Assembly: GCF_025457605.1 (NCBI RefSeq)
Contig: NZ_JAMZFY010000002.1
Location: forward strand, 806,001 to 870,000
Origin: Haloarcula laminariae
GTDB lineage: Archaea > Halobacteriota > Halobacteria > Halobacteriales > Haloarculaceae
DNA: 64,000 bases
Direction: 5' to 3'
Of this stretch, positions 43,590 through 52,691 are shown one piece after another. The stretch's first letter is position 1. Each line of letters opens with the position of its first letter. The position numbers and the translations under genes are program-made. The notes beneath the pieces were generated by a model that did not search any database, had not been told where the DNA came from, and saw only the letters and a program-made list of their open reading frames with translations.

Positions 43590-44276
43590 TCAGGCACCTC
43601 CCAGCGCTTTGGCGGGGCCGCTCTCCCCGACGACGATGCTCCGGACGTCAGAGAGGGTGTCGAAGTCGGCCAGCACCACGAGGTGGTCCCCGGCGTCAAG
43701 GGTCTCGTCGGGGTCGGGGATGTCCAGCGGGTCGTCCCCCTTCCCGTGGGCGAGCAGGCGGGTGTTGGCAGGCAGTTCGAGTTCCGAGAGCGAGTAGCCT
43801 TTCATGGGTGCGGAGTCGGTGATGGTGAACTCGACCAGCTGGAGATGCTGGGCGATGTCGGCGATAGCGCGGATGTTTCCGCCGAGCAGGGCGTTCTTCG
43901 CGGCGATGGCGCCGAGCCGCTCGGGGTAGATGACCTCGTCCACGTCGGACGCGTAGCGCCGGTATATCTCCTCCCGGTAGTCCTCGTCGATGCGCATGAC
44001 GGTGCGACAGCCGTGTTCCTTGCCGATCATACAGGCGACGAAGTTGTCGTTGAGGTCGCCGGTGAGCGCGCCGATGGCGTCGGCCTCTGCCAGGTTGGCC
44101 GATTCGAGCGTCTCCTCCAGCGCGCCGTCGCCGGCGATGACGTCGAACCCGGCGGCCCGCGCCCGCTCGACGGCGGCTTCGTCGCTTTCGATGAGCGTGA
44201 CGTCGTGTCCGCTCTCCCGCAGCACCCGTGCGGTCCGGAGCCCCACACGGCCGGCACCCACGATAACGTATAGCAT
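43590..44276 (-). CDS. trkA: TrkA family K+ uptake regulatory protein
   Basis: A 228-residue protein with an N-terminal NAD-binding RCK domain (MLYVIVGAGRVGLRTARVL, GxGxxG near residue 7; Asp/Glu at strand 2 in VTLIESDE) and a C-terminal RCK_C (TrkA-C) domain from about residue 140 to 220. It is the cytoplasmic regulator of a TrkH-type K+ transporter, which is not encoded nearby. The RAM gene follows within 2 bases, and a divergent RAM gene lies 136 bases upstream. Confidence 0.92.
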   Translation of the reverse strand: MLYVIVGAGRVGLRTARVLRESGHDVTLIESDEAAVERARAAGFDVIAGDGALEETLESANLAEADAIGALTGDLNDNFVACMIGKEHGCRTVMRIDEDYREEIYRRYASDVDEVIYPERLGAIAAKNALLGGNIRAIADIAQHLQLVEFTITDSAPMKGYSLSELELPANTRLLAHGKGDDPLDIPDPDETLDAGDHLVVLADFDTLSDVRSIVVGESGPAKALGGA

Positions 44277-44412
44277 AGACGGCAGTACGCAACGGGGATG
44301 AATAAAACTACCCCGCCGGTCGGCCCGTTTCGCCCGGTGACCCGTCCCGCGTGTGACTCCCCGCTGTGGACCGCGGGAACGTTTTTGATACTGTGGTACA
44401 ACATACCATAGT

Positions 44413-44643
44413 ATGGCATCCGCGTTCATCATGATAAAGACGGTCGCGGGCAAATCCGAGGAGCTGCTCGCGGCCGTCCGGGAGACGGCGGGCATCACCG
44501 AGGCGCACATCGTCGCCGGTCAGTACGACATCATCGCCGAGGCCACCGGCGAGGAGGTGTACGACGTGATGCAGTCGGTGTCGACGCGCGTCCGTGACCT
44601 GGACGGGGTCGCGGACACCCGGACCTACATCAGCCTGGAGTAG
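44413..44643 (+). CDS. Second stand-alone Lrp/AsnC RAM domain protein
   Basis: A 76-residue RAM protein, MASAFIMIKTVAGKSEELLA, paralogous to the one at 43357-43587 (shared pattern EAHIVAG-x-DxI). It is divergent from trkA. A TTTTTGATA box at 44383-44391 lies about 25 bases before the ATG; the intergenic ACCATAGTATGG gives a short palindrome just at the start. Confidence 0.88.
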   Translation: MASAFIMIKTVAGKSEELLAAVRETAGITEAHIVAGQYDIIAEATGEEVYDVMQSVSTRVRDLDGVADTRTYISLE

Positions 44644-44695
44644 CGCGACGGCGCCGTTCCGACACGGCAAAGGTCGTCGGCCCGCTAGGGGCGGC

Positions 44696-45013
44696 ATGGT
44701 CAGCGTCGTCGGACTCGCCGGACTGCTCGTCATCGTGCTGCTCAACAGCGCCGTGACAGCACTTATGACCCGCTTTTTCAGGGTTCGGCTGAAAACCAGG
44801 TGGGGCGGATTCCTCTACTCCGTCCTGCTCTGTCCGTTCGCGATGTTCGTCGTGTTCATGCTGTTTGCGGTGCTCGGGTTCGGCTCCGGACTGGCACTCA
44901 GCAACGGGGCGGCTATCGCGCTCACGATACTCGTTCCGCTCGCGCTCGGGATGACCTTCGACTACGTCTGGATGCCCTCGCCCGATGAGGTCGAACTGCC
45001 GACCTCGGCGTAG
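44696..45013 (+). CDS. Small membrane protein, unknown function
   Basis: A 105-residue protein with three hydrophobic segments (about residues 3-24, 40-65 and 70-92) and a short acidic tail ending DEVELPTSA. Start ATG 44696 is preferred over the upstream frame, which is unlike a protein. Its stop abuts the stop of tmk on the other strand (45013/45014), leaving no gap for a terminator. Family not recognised. Confidence 0.7.
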   Translation: MVSVVGLAGLLVIVLLNSAVTALMTRFFRVRLKTRWGGFLYSVLLCPFAMFVVFMLFAVLGFGSGLALSNGAAIALTILVPLALGMTFDYVWMPSPDEVELPTSA

Positions 45014-45598
45014 CTACCGACACACGACGTCTCGGACCCGCTCGTAGACCGTCTCCGGGTCCTGTGTGGCGTCCACCCGGACGAAACGGTCGGGGTCGTT
45101 CTCGATGAGGCGCTCGTAGTTCGACCGGACCTCGGCGAGGTACTCGGCCGTCTCGAACTTGTTCGTGGCGCCGCTGCGGCGGGCGGCCGTCTCCGGGTCG
45201 AGGTCGAGATACACCGTTCGGTCGGGCGGCCGGGTCCAGGGCTCGTGGACCCGCTTGACGTACGCCAGCGGGTCGTCGAAGTGGTCACTGGCGGCCAGCG
45301 TGGCACCCTGGTAGGCGTATCTGGAGTCGGAGTAGCGGTCGGAGACGACCAGCCCTCCCTCGTCGAGCGCGGGACGGACCGTGTCGGACAGGTGGGCCGC
45401 GTGGTCGGCGGTGTACAGAAAGAGCTCGGCCAGCGAGTCGGCGTCGTCGTCGCCGATAGAGCGCATGACGGCCTCGCCGTACCAGCTGTCGGTCGGTTCG
45501 CGGGTGAACGTGGCATCGGAGAGCGCGTCGTCGGCTCGCAGGCGCTCCCACACCGTCGTCTTCCCGCTGCCGTCGAGCCCCTCCAGCGTCACGAGCAT
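45014..45598 (-). CDS. tmk: Thymidylate kinase
   Basis: A 194-residue enzyme that phosphorylates dTMP to dTDP. The P-loop GLDGSGKTT is at residues 7-15, the DR(Y/H/S) motif is [13 protein letters not shown], and the LID has [13 protein letters not shown]. Start at 45598 ([13 protein letters not shown]) is the family N-terminus; a longer frame to 45835 has no homology. Convergent and directly abutting the small membrane-protein gene. Confidence 0.94.
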   Translation of the reverse strand: MLVTLEGLDGSGKTTVWERLRADDALSDATFTREPTDSWYGEAVMRSIGDDDADSLAELFLYTADHAAHLSDTVRPALDEGGLVVSDRYSDSRYAYQGATLAASDHFDDPLAYVKRVHEPWTRPPDRTVYLDLDPETAARRSGATNKFETAEYLAEVRSNYERLIENDPDRFVRVDATQDPETVYERVRDVVCR

Positions 45599-45760
45599 AC
45601 CGGTGCGTCGGCGCCGGGGTACGTAAGCGCCCCGAACCCGCCACCGGCCGGTGGGGGCACCGCCCCGTCGCGGTCGACGATACCGGGACGACAACAGCCC
45701 GCACGTACACCAAACTGGTTTCGCCCTATCTTTACGGTCGTTCGGCGGAAAGGACGCCGT

Positions 45761-46663
45761 ATGGACGTACTTGTAGCCGGCGGGACTGGGTTCGTTGGAC
45801 AGCACCTCTGCCGGGAACTCGACGACCGCGGCCACGACGTGACCGCCATGTCACGGAACCCACACGACGCCGAACTGCCCGACGGCGTCGCTCGAAAGGA
45901 GGGAGACGTGACCGACTACGACAGCATCGAGGGCGCCTTCGAGGGCCGTGACGCCGTCGTCTTCCTGCCCGCGCTCTCCCCGCTGTTCAAGCCCGACGGC
46001 GGCGACGAGATGCACGAGGTGGTCCACCTGGGCGGGACCGAGAACTGCGTTCGTGCGGCCGAGGAACACGGCGTCTCCCGGTTCCTCCAGATGAGCGCGC
46101 TGGGTGCGGACCCCGACGGCGCCACCCACTATCTCCGGGCGAAGGGGAAAGCCGAGGAGGCCGTGCGGAACTCGGACCTCGACTGGGTCATCTTCCGCCC
46201 GTCGGTCGTCTTCGGCGACGGCGGGGAGTTCGTCTACTTCACCAAGCGACTCAAGCAGATATTCGCCCCCGCGGTCCCGCTCTACCCGCTCCCGGGCGGC
46301 GGTAAGAAGGCCCACTTCCAGCTCATCTGGGTCGACGACCTCGTGCCGATGCTGGCCGACGCGCTGGCGGGCGAGGAACACGTCGGGCAGACCTACGAGG
46401 TCGGCGGGCCCGAGACGCTGACGCTGCGCGAGGCCACGGAACTGGTCTTCGCGGCAGAGGGCAAGTCCATCACCATCGTTCCCCTGCCGATGCCGCTCGC
46501 GAAAATCGGGCTCCCGGTGCTCGGCTCGCTCGGGTTCCCCATGGGCAGCGACCAGTACGAGGGGCTCGACTTCGACAACACGCCGGCGACCAACGACGTC
46601 GACGCGTTCGGCCGCGACCCCGCGACGCTGCGGACGTTCGGCTCGTATCTCGGCGTCGAGTAG
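45761..46663 (+). CDS. NAD(P)-dependent epimerase, NDUFA9-like (atypical SDR)
   Basis: A 300-residue Rossmann protein ([10 protein letters not shown] at residues 7-16) of the atypical short-chain dehydrogenase group that includes the complex I subunit NDUFA9. The usual YxxxK of classical SDRs is not clearly present ([11 protein letters not shown] stands in its place). Possible quinone- or lipid-related role is inferred from the family. A TATA-like CTTTACGG lies about 30 bases before the ATG. Confidence 0.85.
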   Translation: MDVLVAGGTGFVGQHLCRELDDRGHDVTAMSRNPHDAELPDGVARKEGDVTDYDSIEGAFEGRDAVVFLPALSPLFKPDGGDEMHEVVHLGGTENCVRAAEEHGVSRFLQMSALGADPDGATHYLRAKGKAEEAVRNSDLDWVIFRPSVVFGDGGEFVYFTKRLKQIFAPAVPLYPLPGGGKKAHFQLIWVDDLVPMLADALAGEEHVGQTYEVGGPETLTLREATELVFAAEGKSITIVPLPMPLAKIGLPVLGSLGFPMGSDQYEGLDFDNTPATNDVDAFGRDPATLRTFGSYLGVE

Positions 46664-46907
46664 GTGCTTGCGTAGTCAGGGAAGATAACGGCCGGTACCG
46701 TTCCTGTCGGCTTTCAGCGCTGTCGGGGGTTGCATCGAACAGCCACAGAACACCTATAGGGGGACTTCTCCGCCCCGTCTGGCATTTTTCGCTCCGACCG
46801 AACGTCAGCGAGCTTTTATTTCCTGCTCGAACTTTCATGGATGAGATTTGGGCAAAAAACTTATACGCGCTATCCTACTTACCACTTTTAACCGGAGAAC
46901 TATATCA
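46664..46907 (+). promoter_or_regulatory. Promoter and leader region of cetZ1
   Basis: A 244-base, less GC-rich region. Candidate TATA boxes are TTTTATT at 46815-46821 and CTTATACG at 46860-46867; a GGAG ribosome binding site is at 46894-46897, about 11 bases before the ATG at 46908. A leader of about 20 bases with a ribosome binding site is likely if the second box is used. Confidence 0.5.
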
Positions 46908-48092
46908 ATGAAACTCGCGATGATCGGCTTCGGGCAGGCCGGTGGCAAAATCGTGGACAAATTCCTCGAGTACGACGAGCAGACAGGCTCGGGAATCGTC
47001 CGCTCGGCCGTAGCCGTCAACACGGCCAAGGCCGACCTGCTGGGGCTAGAACACATTCCGGAGGAGAATCGAGTGCTCATCGGCCAGGCCCGCGTCAAGG
47101 GTCACGGCGTGGGCGCGGACAACGAACTCGGCGCCGAAATCGCCGAGGAGGACATCGACGAGGTGCAGGGGGCCATCGACAACATCCCCGTCCACGAGGT
47201 CGACGCCTTCCTGGTCGTGGCCGGGCTGGGCGGCGGGACCGGCTCCGGCGGGTCGCCGGTCGTCGCGAAACACCTCAAACGCATCTACACCGAGCCCGTC
47301 TACGGGCTCGGCGTCCTGCCCGGCAGCGACGAGGGCGGCATCTACACGCTCAACGCCGCCCGGTCGTTCCAGACGTTCGTCCGTGAGGTGGACAACCTCA
47401 TGGTGTTCGACAACGACGCCTGGCGCCAGACCGGCGAGTCCGTCGAGGGCGGCTACGACCACATCAACGAGGAGATCGTCCGACGGTTCGGGGTCCTCTT
47501 CGGCGCCGGCGAGGTAGAGGCCGGCGACAACATCGCCGAGAGCGTCGTCGACTCCTCGGAGATCATCAACACGCTCGACGGCGGCGGGGTCTCGACCGTC
47601 GGCTACGCCTCGGAGGACGTCGAGGTCAGTTCCGGCGGCGGCGGGCTGCTCTCGCGGTTCAAGGGCGACAGCGGCGGTGGCGACGACGCGATGGACACGG
47701 CCAACACGACCAACCGTATCACCTCGCTGGTCCGGAAAGCGGCGCTGGGCCGCCTGACGCTCCCCTGCGAGATCGAGGGCACCGAGCGCGCGCTGCTCGT
47801 CATGGCCGGGCCGCCCAAACACCTCAACCGGAAGGGTATCGAACGCGGTCGCAAGTGGCTCGAAGAGCAGACCGGCTCCATGGAAGTCCGCGGCGGTGAC
47901 TACCCTACCAACGCGCCGAAGGTCGCCGCCTCCATCCTGCTGGCCGGCGTCCACAACGTCCCCCGTATCAAGGAGCTCCAGCAGGTCGCCATCGAGGCCC
48001 AGGACAACATCGACGACATCCGCCAGGAAAGCGAAGATAACTTAGAGAACTTGGTTGAAGACGATGAGGATGAACTCGATCCGCTATTCTAG
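46908..48092 (+). CDS. cetZ1: Tubulin-like protein CetZ1
   Basis: A 394-residue FtsZ/tubulin-superfamily GTPase. The nucleotide T4 loop GLGGGTGSGGSP is near residue 108, with MIGFGQAGGK at the N-terminus, and the whole sequence closely follows the CetZ1 of Haloferax volcanii as I remember it, including the conserved end DEDELDPLF. CetZ1 assembles at the envelope and controls rod shape and swimming. The start at 46908 gives the family N-terminus and has a ribosome binding site. Its 3' end overlaps the next gene by about 29 bases. Confidence 0.95.
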   Translation: MKLAMIGFGQAGGKIVDKFLEYDEQTGSGIVRSAVAVNTAKADLLGLEHIPEENRVLIGQARVKGHGVGADNELGAEIAEEDIDEVQGAIDNIPVHEVDAFLVVAGLGGGTGSGGSPVVAKHLKRIYTEPVYGLGVLPGSDEGGIYTLNAARSFQTFVREVDNLMVFDNDAWRQTGESVEGGYDHINEEIVRRFGVLFGAGEVEAGDNIAESVVDSSEIINTLDGGGVSTVGYASEDVEVSSGGGGLLSRFKGDSGGGDDAMDTANTTNRITSLVRKAALGRLTLPCEIEGTERALLVMAGPPKHLNRKGIERGRKWLEEQTGSMEVRGGDYPTNAPKVAASILLAGVHNVPRIKELQQVAIEAQDNIDDIRQESEDNLENLVEDDEDELDPLF

Positions 48093-48855
48093 GGCGACCG
48101 TTGCGCTGCTTTGCGTCGTCGGACTGCTGGCCGTCGCGGGCACAGCGAGTGCCTTCACGGTCTCGACAGCCAGCGACGTGCCCAACGAAACCGCCGTCGG
48201 CAGCGAGGTGTCGGTGACGTACGTCATCGAGGACCCGTACGACGGCCCCCCGAACGAGTACACGCTCGAAGGGGAGACCGAACTGGAGAACGTGAGCTGG
48301 ACCGTCGAGGTGTTCGACCAGGGTGACAGCGTCGACCAGACGACCTACGGCGACCAGTCGTTCAGCCAGCCGATGGACCGCGACGGCGACCAGAACGGTG
48401 ACGAGGTCCGCATCACGCTCGAAGGGACCGTCCCGGCCGTCGGGAACTACACCTACGAGCCCGCGGAGAACTACACCGTCGCTGAGTTCACCCGCACGGC
48501 CGGGAGCAACGAGAACCAGTTCCGTAGCGACTCGGCACATCACTACACCGAGGAGAGCCGCGAGGCCCGACAGGCTATCGACGCCGCTGGCACGGCCATC
48601 GAGGAGGCAGGCGGCAACAGCGAGGCGGAGAACCTCCGGAGCAACGCCATCTCCTCTTACGAGAACGGCAACTTCGAGAACGCCATCGACCTCGCTAACG
48701 AGGCACAGAACACGGCCCAACAGGCCCAGCAGAGCCAGCAGACCACGCAGACGCTGCTGTACGCGGCCGGCGCCGTCGTGCTCCTCCTCCTGCTCGGTGG
48801 CGGCGGGTACTACCTCTACAGCCAGTCCAAAGACGACGACTACAGCAAGCTGTAA
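48064..48855 (+). CDS. Secreted membrane-anchored protein overlapping cetZ1
   Basis: A 263-residue protein: signal peptide 1-30 (ATVALLCVVGLLAVAGTASA), a beta-rich extracellular region (about 31-145) with four N-glycosylation sequons, a helical, TPR-like region with coiled-coil tendency (about 160-228), one transmembrane segment (231-252) and a 10-residue acidic cytoplasmic end. Its start (48064; ATG 48070 is also possible) is inside the last codons of cetZ1, and its stop overlaps cofC (TAATG). The overlap points to coupled translation with CetZ1 and maybe a membrane partner. Confidence 0.82.
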   Translation: MRMNSIRYSRATVALLCVVGLLAVAGTASAFTVSTASDVPNETAVGSEVSVTYVIEDPYDGPPNEYTLEGETELENVSWTVEVFDQGDSVDQTTYGDQSFSQPMDRDGDQNGDEVRITLEGTVPAVGNYTYEPAENYTVAEFTRTAGSNENQFRSDSAHHYTEESREARQAIDAAGTAIEEAGGNSEAENLRSNAISSYENGNFENAIDLANEAQNTAQQAQQSQQTTQTLLYAAGAVVLLLLLGGGGYYLYSQSKDDDYSKL

Positions 48856-49466
48856 TGCGGCTCGTCGTCCCCGTCTCGGGGTCCGACCCGAAAACGCGCC
48901 TCTCTCCCGTTCTCACGCCCGACGAGCGCCGCGAGTTCACCGAAGCGATGCTCGCGGACGTAGTGACGGCGCTCGACGCGGCGGGCCACAGTCCCGAAGT
49001 CGTCGCGACGGCACCCGTGGCGTGTGACGCGCCGGTCACCGTCGACGAACGCGGCCTCGACCCGCTGGTCAACGACTTGCTCGCCGAGGCAGACGGCCAA
49101 CTGGCGGTCGTGATGGCCGACCTCCCGCTGCTCACGCCCGCGGCCGTCGAGACGCTGTTCGAACCCGACGCCGACGTGGTACTGGCCCCGGGGCTGGGTG
49201 GCGGGACCAACGCGTTCGTCTCGCGCCACCCCGAGTTCCGCGTGGACTATCACGGCGCGTCGATACGGGACCACCGACAGATTGTCCGCGAGGCGGGCGC
49301 GACTCTCGCCGATATCGACTCCCGGCTGTTGGCGACGGATATCGACGAGCCGGGCGACCTATCGGAGGTCCTGCTCCACGGCGACGGGGCCGCCGCGGAC
49401 TGGCTCCGCGACGCCGGCTTCGAGTTGGTCGTCGACGACGGCCGCGTGGCCGCTCAGCGGACGTGA
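48855..49466 (+). CDS. cofC: 2-phospho-L-lactate guanylyltransferase CofC
   Basis: A 203-residue nucleotidyltransferase that activates phospholactate (or phosphoenolpyruvate) with GTP in coenzyme F420 synthesis. The family start MRLVVPVSGSDPKTRLSPVL and the MADLPLLTP motif (metal Asp) are visible; LAPGLGGGTNAF follows. The ATG shares a base with the stop of the upstream gene (TAATG). Other cof genes are not in the window. Confidence 0.92.
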   Translation: MRLVVPVSGSDPKTRLSPVLTPDERREFTEAMLADVVTALDAAGHSPEVVATAPVACDAPVTVDERGLDPLVNDLLAEADGQLAVVMADLPLLTPAAVETLFEPDADVVLAPGLGGGTNAFVSRHPEFRVDYHGASIRDHRQIVREAGATLADIDSRLLATDIDEPGDLSEVLLHGDGAAADWLRDAGFELVVDDGRVAAQRT

Positions 49467-49518
49467 GCGGACCGCCGGAGGCGAGACGCTTACGGTCCTC
49501 TGGCCCGAACCGGAGAGC

Positions 49519-50082
49519 GTGCAGTACGACCGGCTCACCAAGGGAATCGCGGTCGTCTTCGGCGCTCTCACAGCCGTGCTGACCGTGGTCGGTTTGCTGA
49601 CCAGTCCGGCCGTGCTTTTTCTGGCGCTGATGTTCGGGGCCTCGACGTACCTGATGTACTACCACCTCAGCGGGAAGATGGCCGCGAGCGTCTACGAGCG
49701 CGTCGAGCGGCGCGCTGCGGCGGACGCCCGCGGCGACGGACGCGGTGGCTTCGGCGCGGGACCGCGCGAGGAGTGGGAACCGCCCCGCGATAGCCGGGCG
49801 GGCCGGGCCGCCGAGCGCGTGCGACAGGAGCGGGCCCGCCGACAGCGGACCCGACGCGGCCGCCAGCAGGCGGGGCGGCGCCGCCAGCGCGTTCAGCAGT
49901 CCGCCGGTCCGAGTCCGGCGGAGGCCTACGACAGGCTCGGGCTGACCCCCAGCGCCGACGAGAGCGAGGTCAAACAGGCCTATCGCGACCGGGTCAAGGA
50001 CGCGCATCCCGACACCGACAGCGGGAGCGAGCGGGAGTTCAAGCGGGTGCAAGCGGCCTACGAGACGCTCACCGAGGACTGA
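49519..50082 (+). CDS. Membrane-anchored DnaJ-domain protein
   Basis: A 187-residue protein from a GTG start. Two hydrophobic stretches (about residues 8-28 and 33-50) are followed by an Arg-rich, low-complexity linker and a C-terminal J domain (AYDRLGLTPSADESEVKQAY) whose HPD signature is intact (DAHPDTDSG). Proteins of this layout recruit Hsp70 to a membrane; a partner cannot be named. The very basic linker is unusual for a halophile. Confidence 0.82.
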   Translation: MQYDRLTKGIAVVFGALTAVLTVVGLLTSPAVLFLALMFGASTYLMYYHLSGKMAASVYERVERRAAADARGDGRGGFGAGPREEWEPPRDSRAGRAAERVRQERARRQRTRRGRQQAGRRRQRVQQSAGPSPAEAYDRLGLTPSADESEVKQAYRDRVKDAHPDTDSGSEREFKRVQAAYETLTED

Positions 50083-50124
50083 ACGGACCGCAACGACCAA
50101 ACCCGTGCCGGCGCCACTCCCTGT

Positions 50125-50802
50125 ATGACAGAGACGCCGCCGCTGGTGGTCGATATCGACGGTACGCTCACCGACGACTCCCGCGCCGTGGACCCGCGGG
50201 TGTTCCCCGTCCTCTCGGAGTGGCCCGAACCCGTCGTCGTCGCGACGGGCAAGGCGATGCCCTACCCCATCGCGCTCTGTGAGTTCATCGGCATCGACTA
50301 CACCGTCATCGCGGAGAACGGCGGGGTGGTGTTTGTCGAGGCCACGGACACGCTCCAGATTGAGGGCGACAAGGCGGCCTGTCTCGCCGTCGCCGAGGCG
50401 TACCAGGAGCTGGGATACGAGCTGGGATTCGGCGAGGTCGACCTGGCGAACCGGTGGCGCGAGACCGAGGTCGTCGTCGACCTCTCCCAGCCCGGCGAGC
50501 CGTTGCGACGGCTGGCCGAGGAGCACGGGCTGGAGTTCCTGGACACCGGCTACGCGTACCACGTCACGGACGCAAGCATCAACAAGGGAACGGGACTGAC
50601 GGCCGTCTGTGCCGAGCTAGGGCTCGAACCGTCGTCGTTCCTCGCGGTGGGCGACTCCGAGAACGACGTGGAGGCCTTCGACGTGGCGGGCGAGTCTGTG
50701 GCCGTCGCAAACGCCGACGAGACGGCCCTAGCCCGGGCCGACCGCGTCACCGAGGCGAGCTACGCCGACGGGTTCCTCGAAGCGGTCGAACCGTACCGGT
50801 AG
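50125..50802 (+). CDS. Phosphoglycolate phosphatase (HAD superfamily)
   Basis: A 225-residue HAD hydrolase of the archaeal phosphoglycolate phosphatase/SPP-like group. Motif I is VVDIDGTLT, motif II is VVATGKA, and motif IV reads AVGDSENDVEAF. A C2-type cap is between residues 80 and 160. Expected substrate is 2-phosphoglycolate, but related sugar phosphates are possible. Confidence 0.9.
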   Translation: MTETPPLVVDIDGTLTDDSRAVDPRVFPVLSEWPEPVVVATGKAMPYPIALCEFIGIDYTVIAENGGVVFVEATDTLQIEGDKAACLAVAEAYQELGYELGFGEVDLANRWRETEVVVDLSQPGEPLRRLAEEHGLEFLDTGYAYHVTDASINKGTGLTAVCAELGLEPSSFLAVGDSENDVEAFDVAGESVAVANADETALARADRVTEASYADGFLEAVEPYR

Positions 50803-51017
50803 GGGCGAGCTGGCGACACCGACGCGCCGACCGGCAGCGGGGCTGGTGTCACACGACGGCTGGACCCCGCTGATACGTTGGCTACATAGCTCTCCGTGGC
50901 CCCGGCTTTACGTATGAACCTTCGCTGTGAGAGATAGAGACAACCACCGTACTCAACAGGGAGAAGGGACCCCATACCCGGGGAAAGCTTTTATCTGCCC
51001 CTCCGTAACGGACCTCC

Positions 51018-52643
51018 ATGAGCCCCGACCGGGCCGTCCTCCAGCGCGCGCTGGACCGCGGCGAACAGGAGGGCGGCAGCGTCGAGTTCAAAGAACGGCT
51101 CACTGAGGACCTCCACCTCTCGGAGGGACGGCTGGAATCGCTGGCCGCGCAGCTTCGCCACCGGGTCCTCTCCGGGGACGGCGAGGCGACCTACGTGGTC
51201 GGCGTGACCGACGACGGCGGGCTGGCCGGCATCTCCCCCGACGACTTCTCCGAGTCGATGGACGTGCTGAGCCTGCTGGCCGAGGAGGCCGGCGCCCACA
51301 TCGAGGAGGTCCAGACGTGGGGCATCGACGACGGGAACGAGGCCGACGGGGAGACGACCCAGGGCATCGTCGGCGTCGCTACCATCCGCGAGGGCGCGGT
51401 ACTGGAGGACGACGACCACATCGTCGTCGGGACCGCCGGCCACGTCGACCACGGCAAGTCCACGCTCGTGGGCTCGCTCGTCACCGGGGAGGCCGACGAC
51501 GGCGAGGGCAGCACGCGGGGCTTCCTTGACGTCCAGCCCCACGAGGTCGAACGCGGGCTCTCGGCCGACCTCTCGTATGGCGTCTACGGCTTCGACGCGG
51601 ACGGCCCGGTCCGGATGGACAACCCCCACCGCAAGACCGACCGGGCCCGCGTCGTCGAGGAGTCCGACCGCCTGGTGAGCTTCGTCGACACCGTCGGCCA
51701 CGAGCCCTGGCTTCGCACGACGATTCGCGGGCTGGTGGGACAGAAGTTGGATTACGGCCTGCTCACCGTGGCTGCCGACGACGGCGTCACCGAGACGACC
51801 CGCGAGCACCTGGGTATCCTGCTGGCGACCGAACTCCCGACCATCGTCGCGCTGACGAAGGCCGACCTGGTCACCGACGAGCGGGTCACCGAAGTCGAAC
51901 GCGAGGTAGAGCGCGCGCTGCGGGAGGTCGACAAGACGCCCCTCCGGGTCGCGCGCCACGGCGTCGACGCGGCCATCGAGGAGATATCCGAAACGGTGGT
52001 CCCCGTGGTGACGACCAGCGCCGTGAGCGAGCGCGGCCTGGACACGCTCGACGAGATGTTCGAACGGCTGCCCAAGACCGGCGGCGAGGTCGGCGAGTTC
52101 CGGATGTACATCGACCGGACCTACAACGTCCAGGGCGTGGGCGCCGTCGCGTCCGGCACCGTGAAATCCGGCGAGGTCGAGGCCGGCGACGAACTCCTGC
52201 TCGGCCCGATGCAGGACGGGGGATTCAGAGAGGTCGAGGTCCGCTCCATCGAGATGCACTACCACCGCGTCGACGAGGCCAAAGCGGGCCGCATCGTCGG
52301 CATCGCGCTCAAGGGGGTGCGCGAGGCCGACATCGAGCGCGGGATGGTGTTGCTCCCCCGGGACGCCGACCCCGAGCCGGTCCGGGAGTTCGAGGCCGAG
52401 GTGATGGTGTTGAACCATCCGACGCGGATCGGCGACGGCTACGAGCCGGTCGTCCACTTGGAGACGATCAGCGAGGCCGCGCAGTTCTACCCTGAAGGCG
52501 GCCAGTTGCTCCCGGGCGACGCCGGCGGGACGACGGTCCGGTTCAAGTTCCGACCGTATCTGGTCGAGGAAGGCCAGAAGTTCGTCTTCCGCGAGGGCCG
52601 CTCGAAGGGGGTCGGCACGGTCACCGACGTGGGGACCGAGTAG
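51018..52643 (+). CDS. GTPBP1-family translational GTPase
   Basis: A 541-residue protein of the GTPBP1/GTPBP2 family, related to EF-Tu. An N-terminal domain (residues 1-130) is followed by a G domain with G1 AGHVDHGKST, G3 DTVGHEPW and G4 TKAD, then beta-barrel domains II and III. Eukaryotic members act in mRNA surveillance and rescue of stalled ribosomes; the archaeal role is unclear. A GCTTTTATC TATA box is at 50988-50996, about 27 bases before the ATG. Confidence 0.93.
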   Translation: MSPDRAVLQRALDRGEQEGGSVEFKERLTEDLHLSEGRLESLAAQLRHRVLSGDGEATYVVGVTDDGGLAGISPDDFSESMDVLSLLAEEAGAHIEEVQTWGIDDGNEADGETTQGIVGVATIREGAVLEDDDHIVVGTAGHVDHGKSTLVGSLVTGEADDGEGSTRGFLDVQPHEVERGLSADLSYGVYGFDADGPVRMDNPHRKTDRARVVEESDRLVSFVDTVGHEPWLRTTIRGLVGQKLDYGLLTVAADDGVTETTREHLGILLATELPTIVALTKADLVTDERVTEVEREVERALREVDKTPLRVARHGVDAAIEEISETVVPVVTTSAVSERGLDTLDEMFERLPKTGGEVGEFRMYIDRTYNVQGVGAVASGTVKSGEVEAGDELLLGPMQDGGFREVEVRSIEMHYHRVDEAKAGRIVGIALKGVREADIERGMVLLPRDADPEPVREFEAEVMVLNHPTRIGDGYEPVVHLETISEAAQFYPEGGQLLPGDAGGTTVRFKFRPYLVEEGQKFVFREGRSKGVGTVTDVGTE

Positions 52644-52691
52644 CCGCCGTTAGGTACCCTCTCTTTATCAGCCGGGCGCTTCGGTAGTGGC

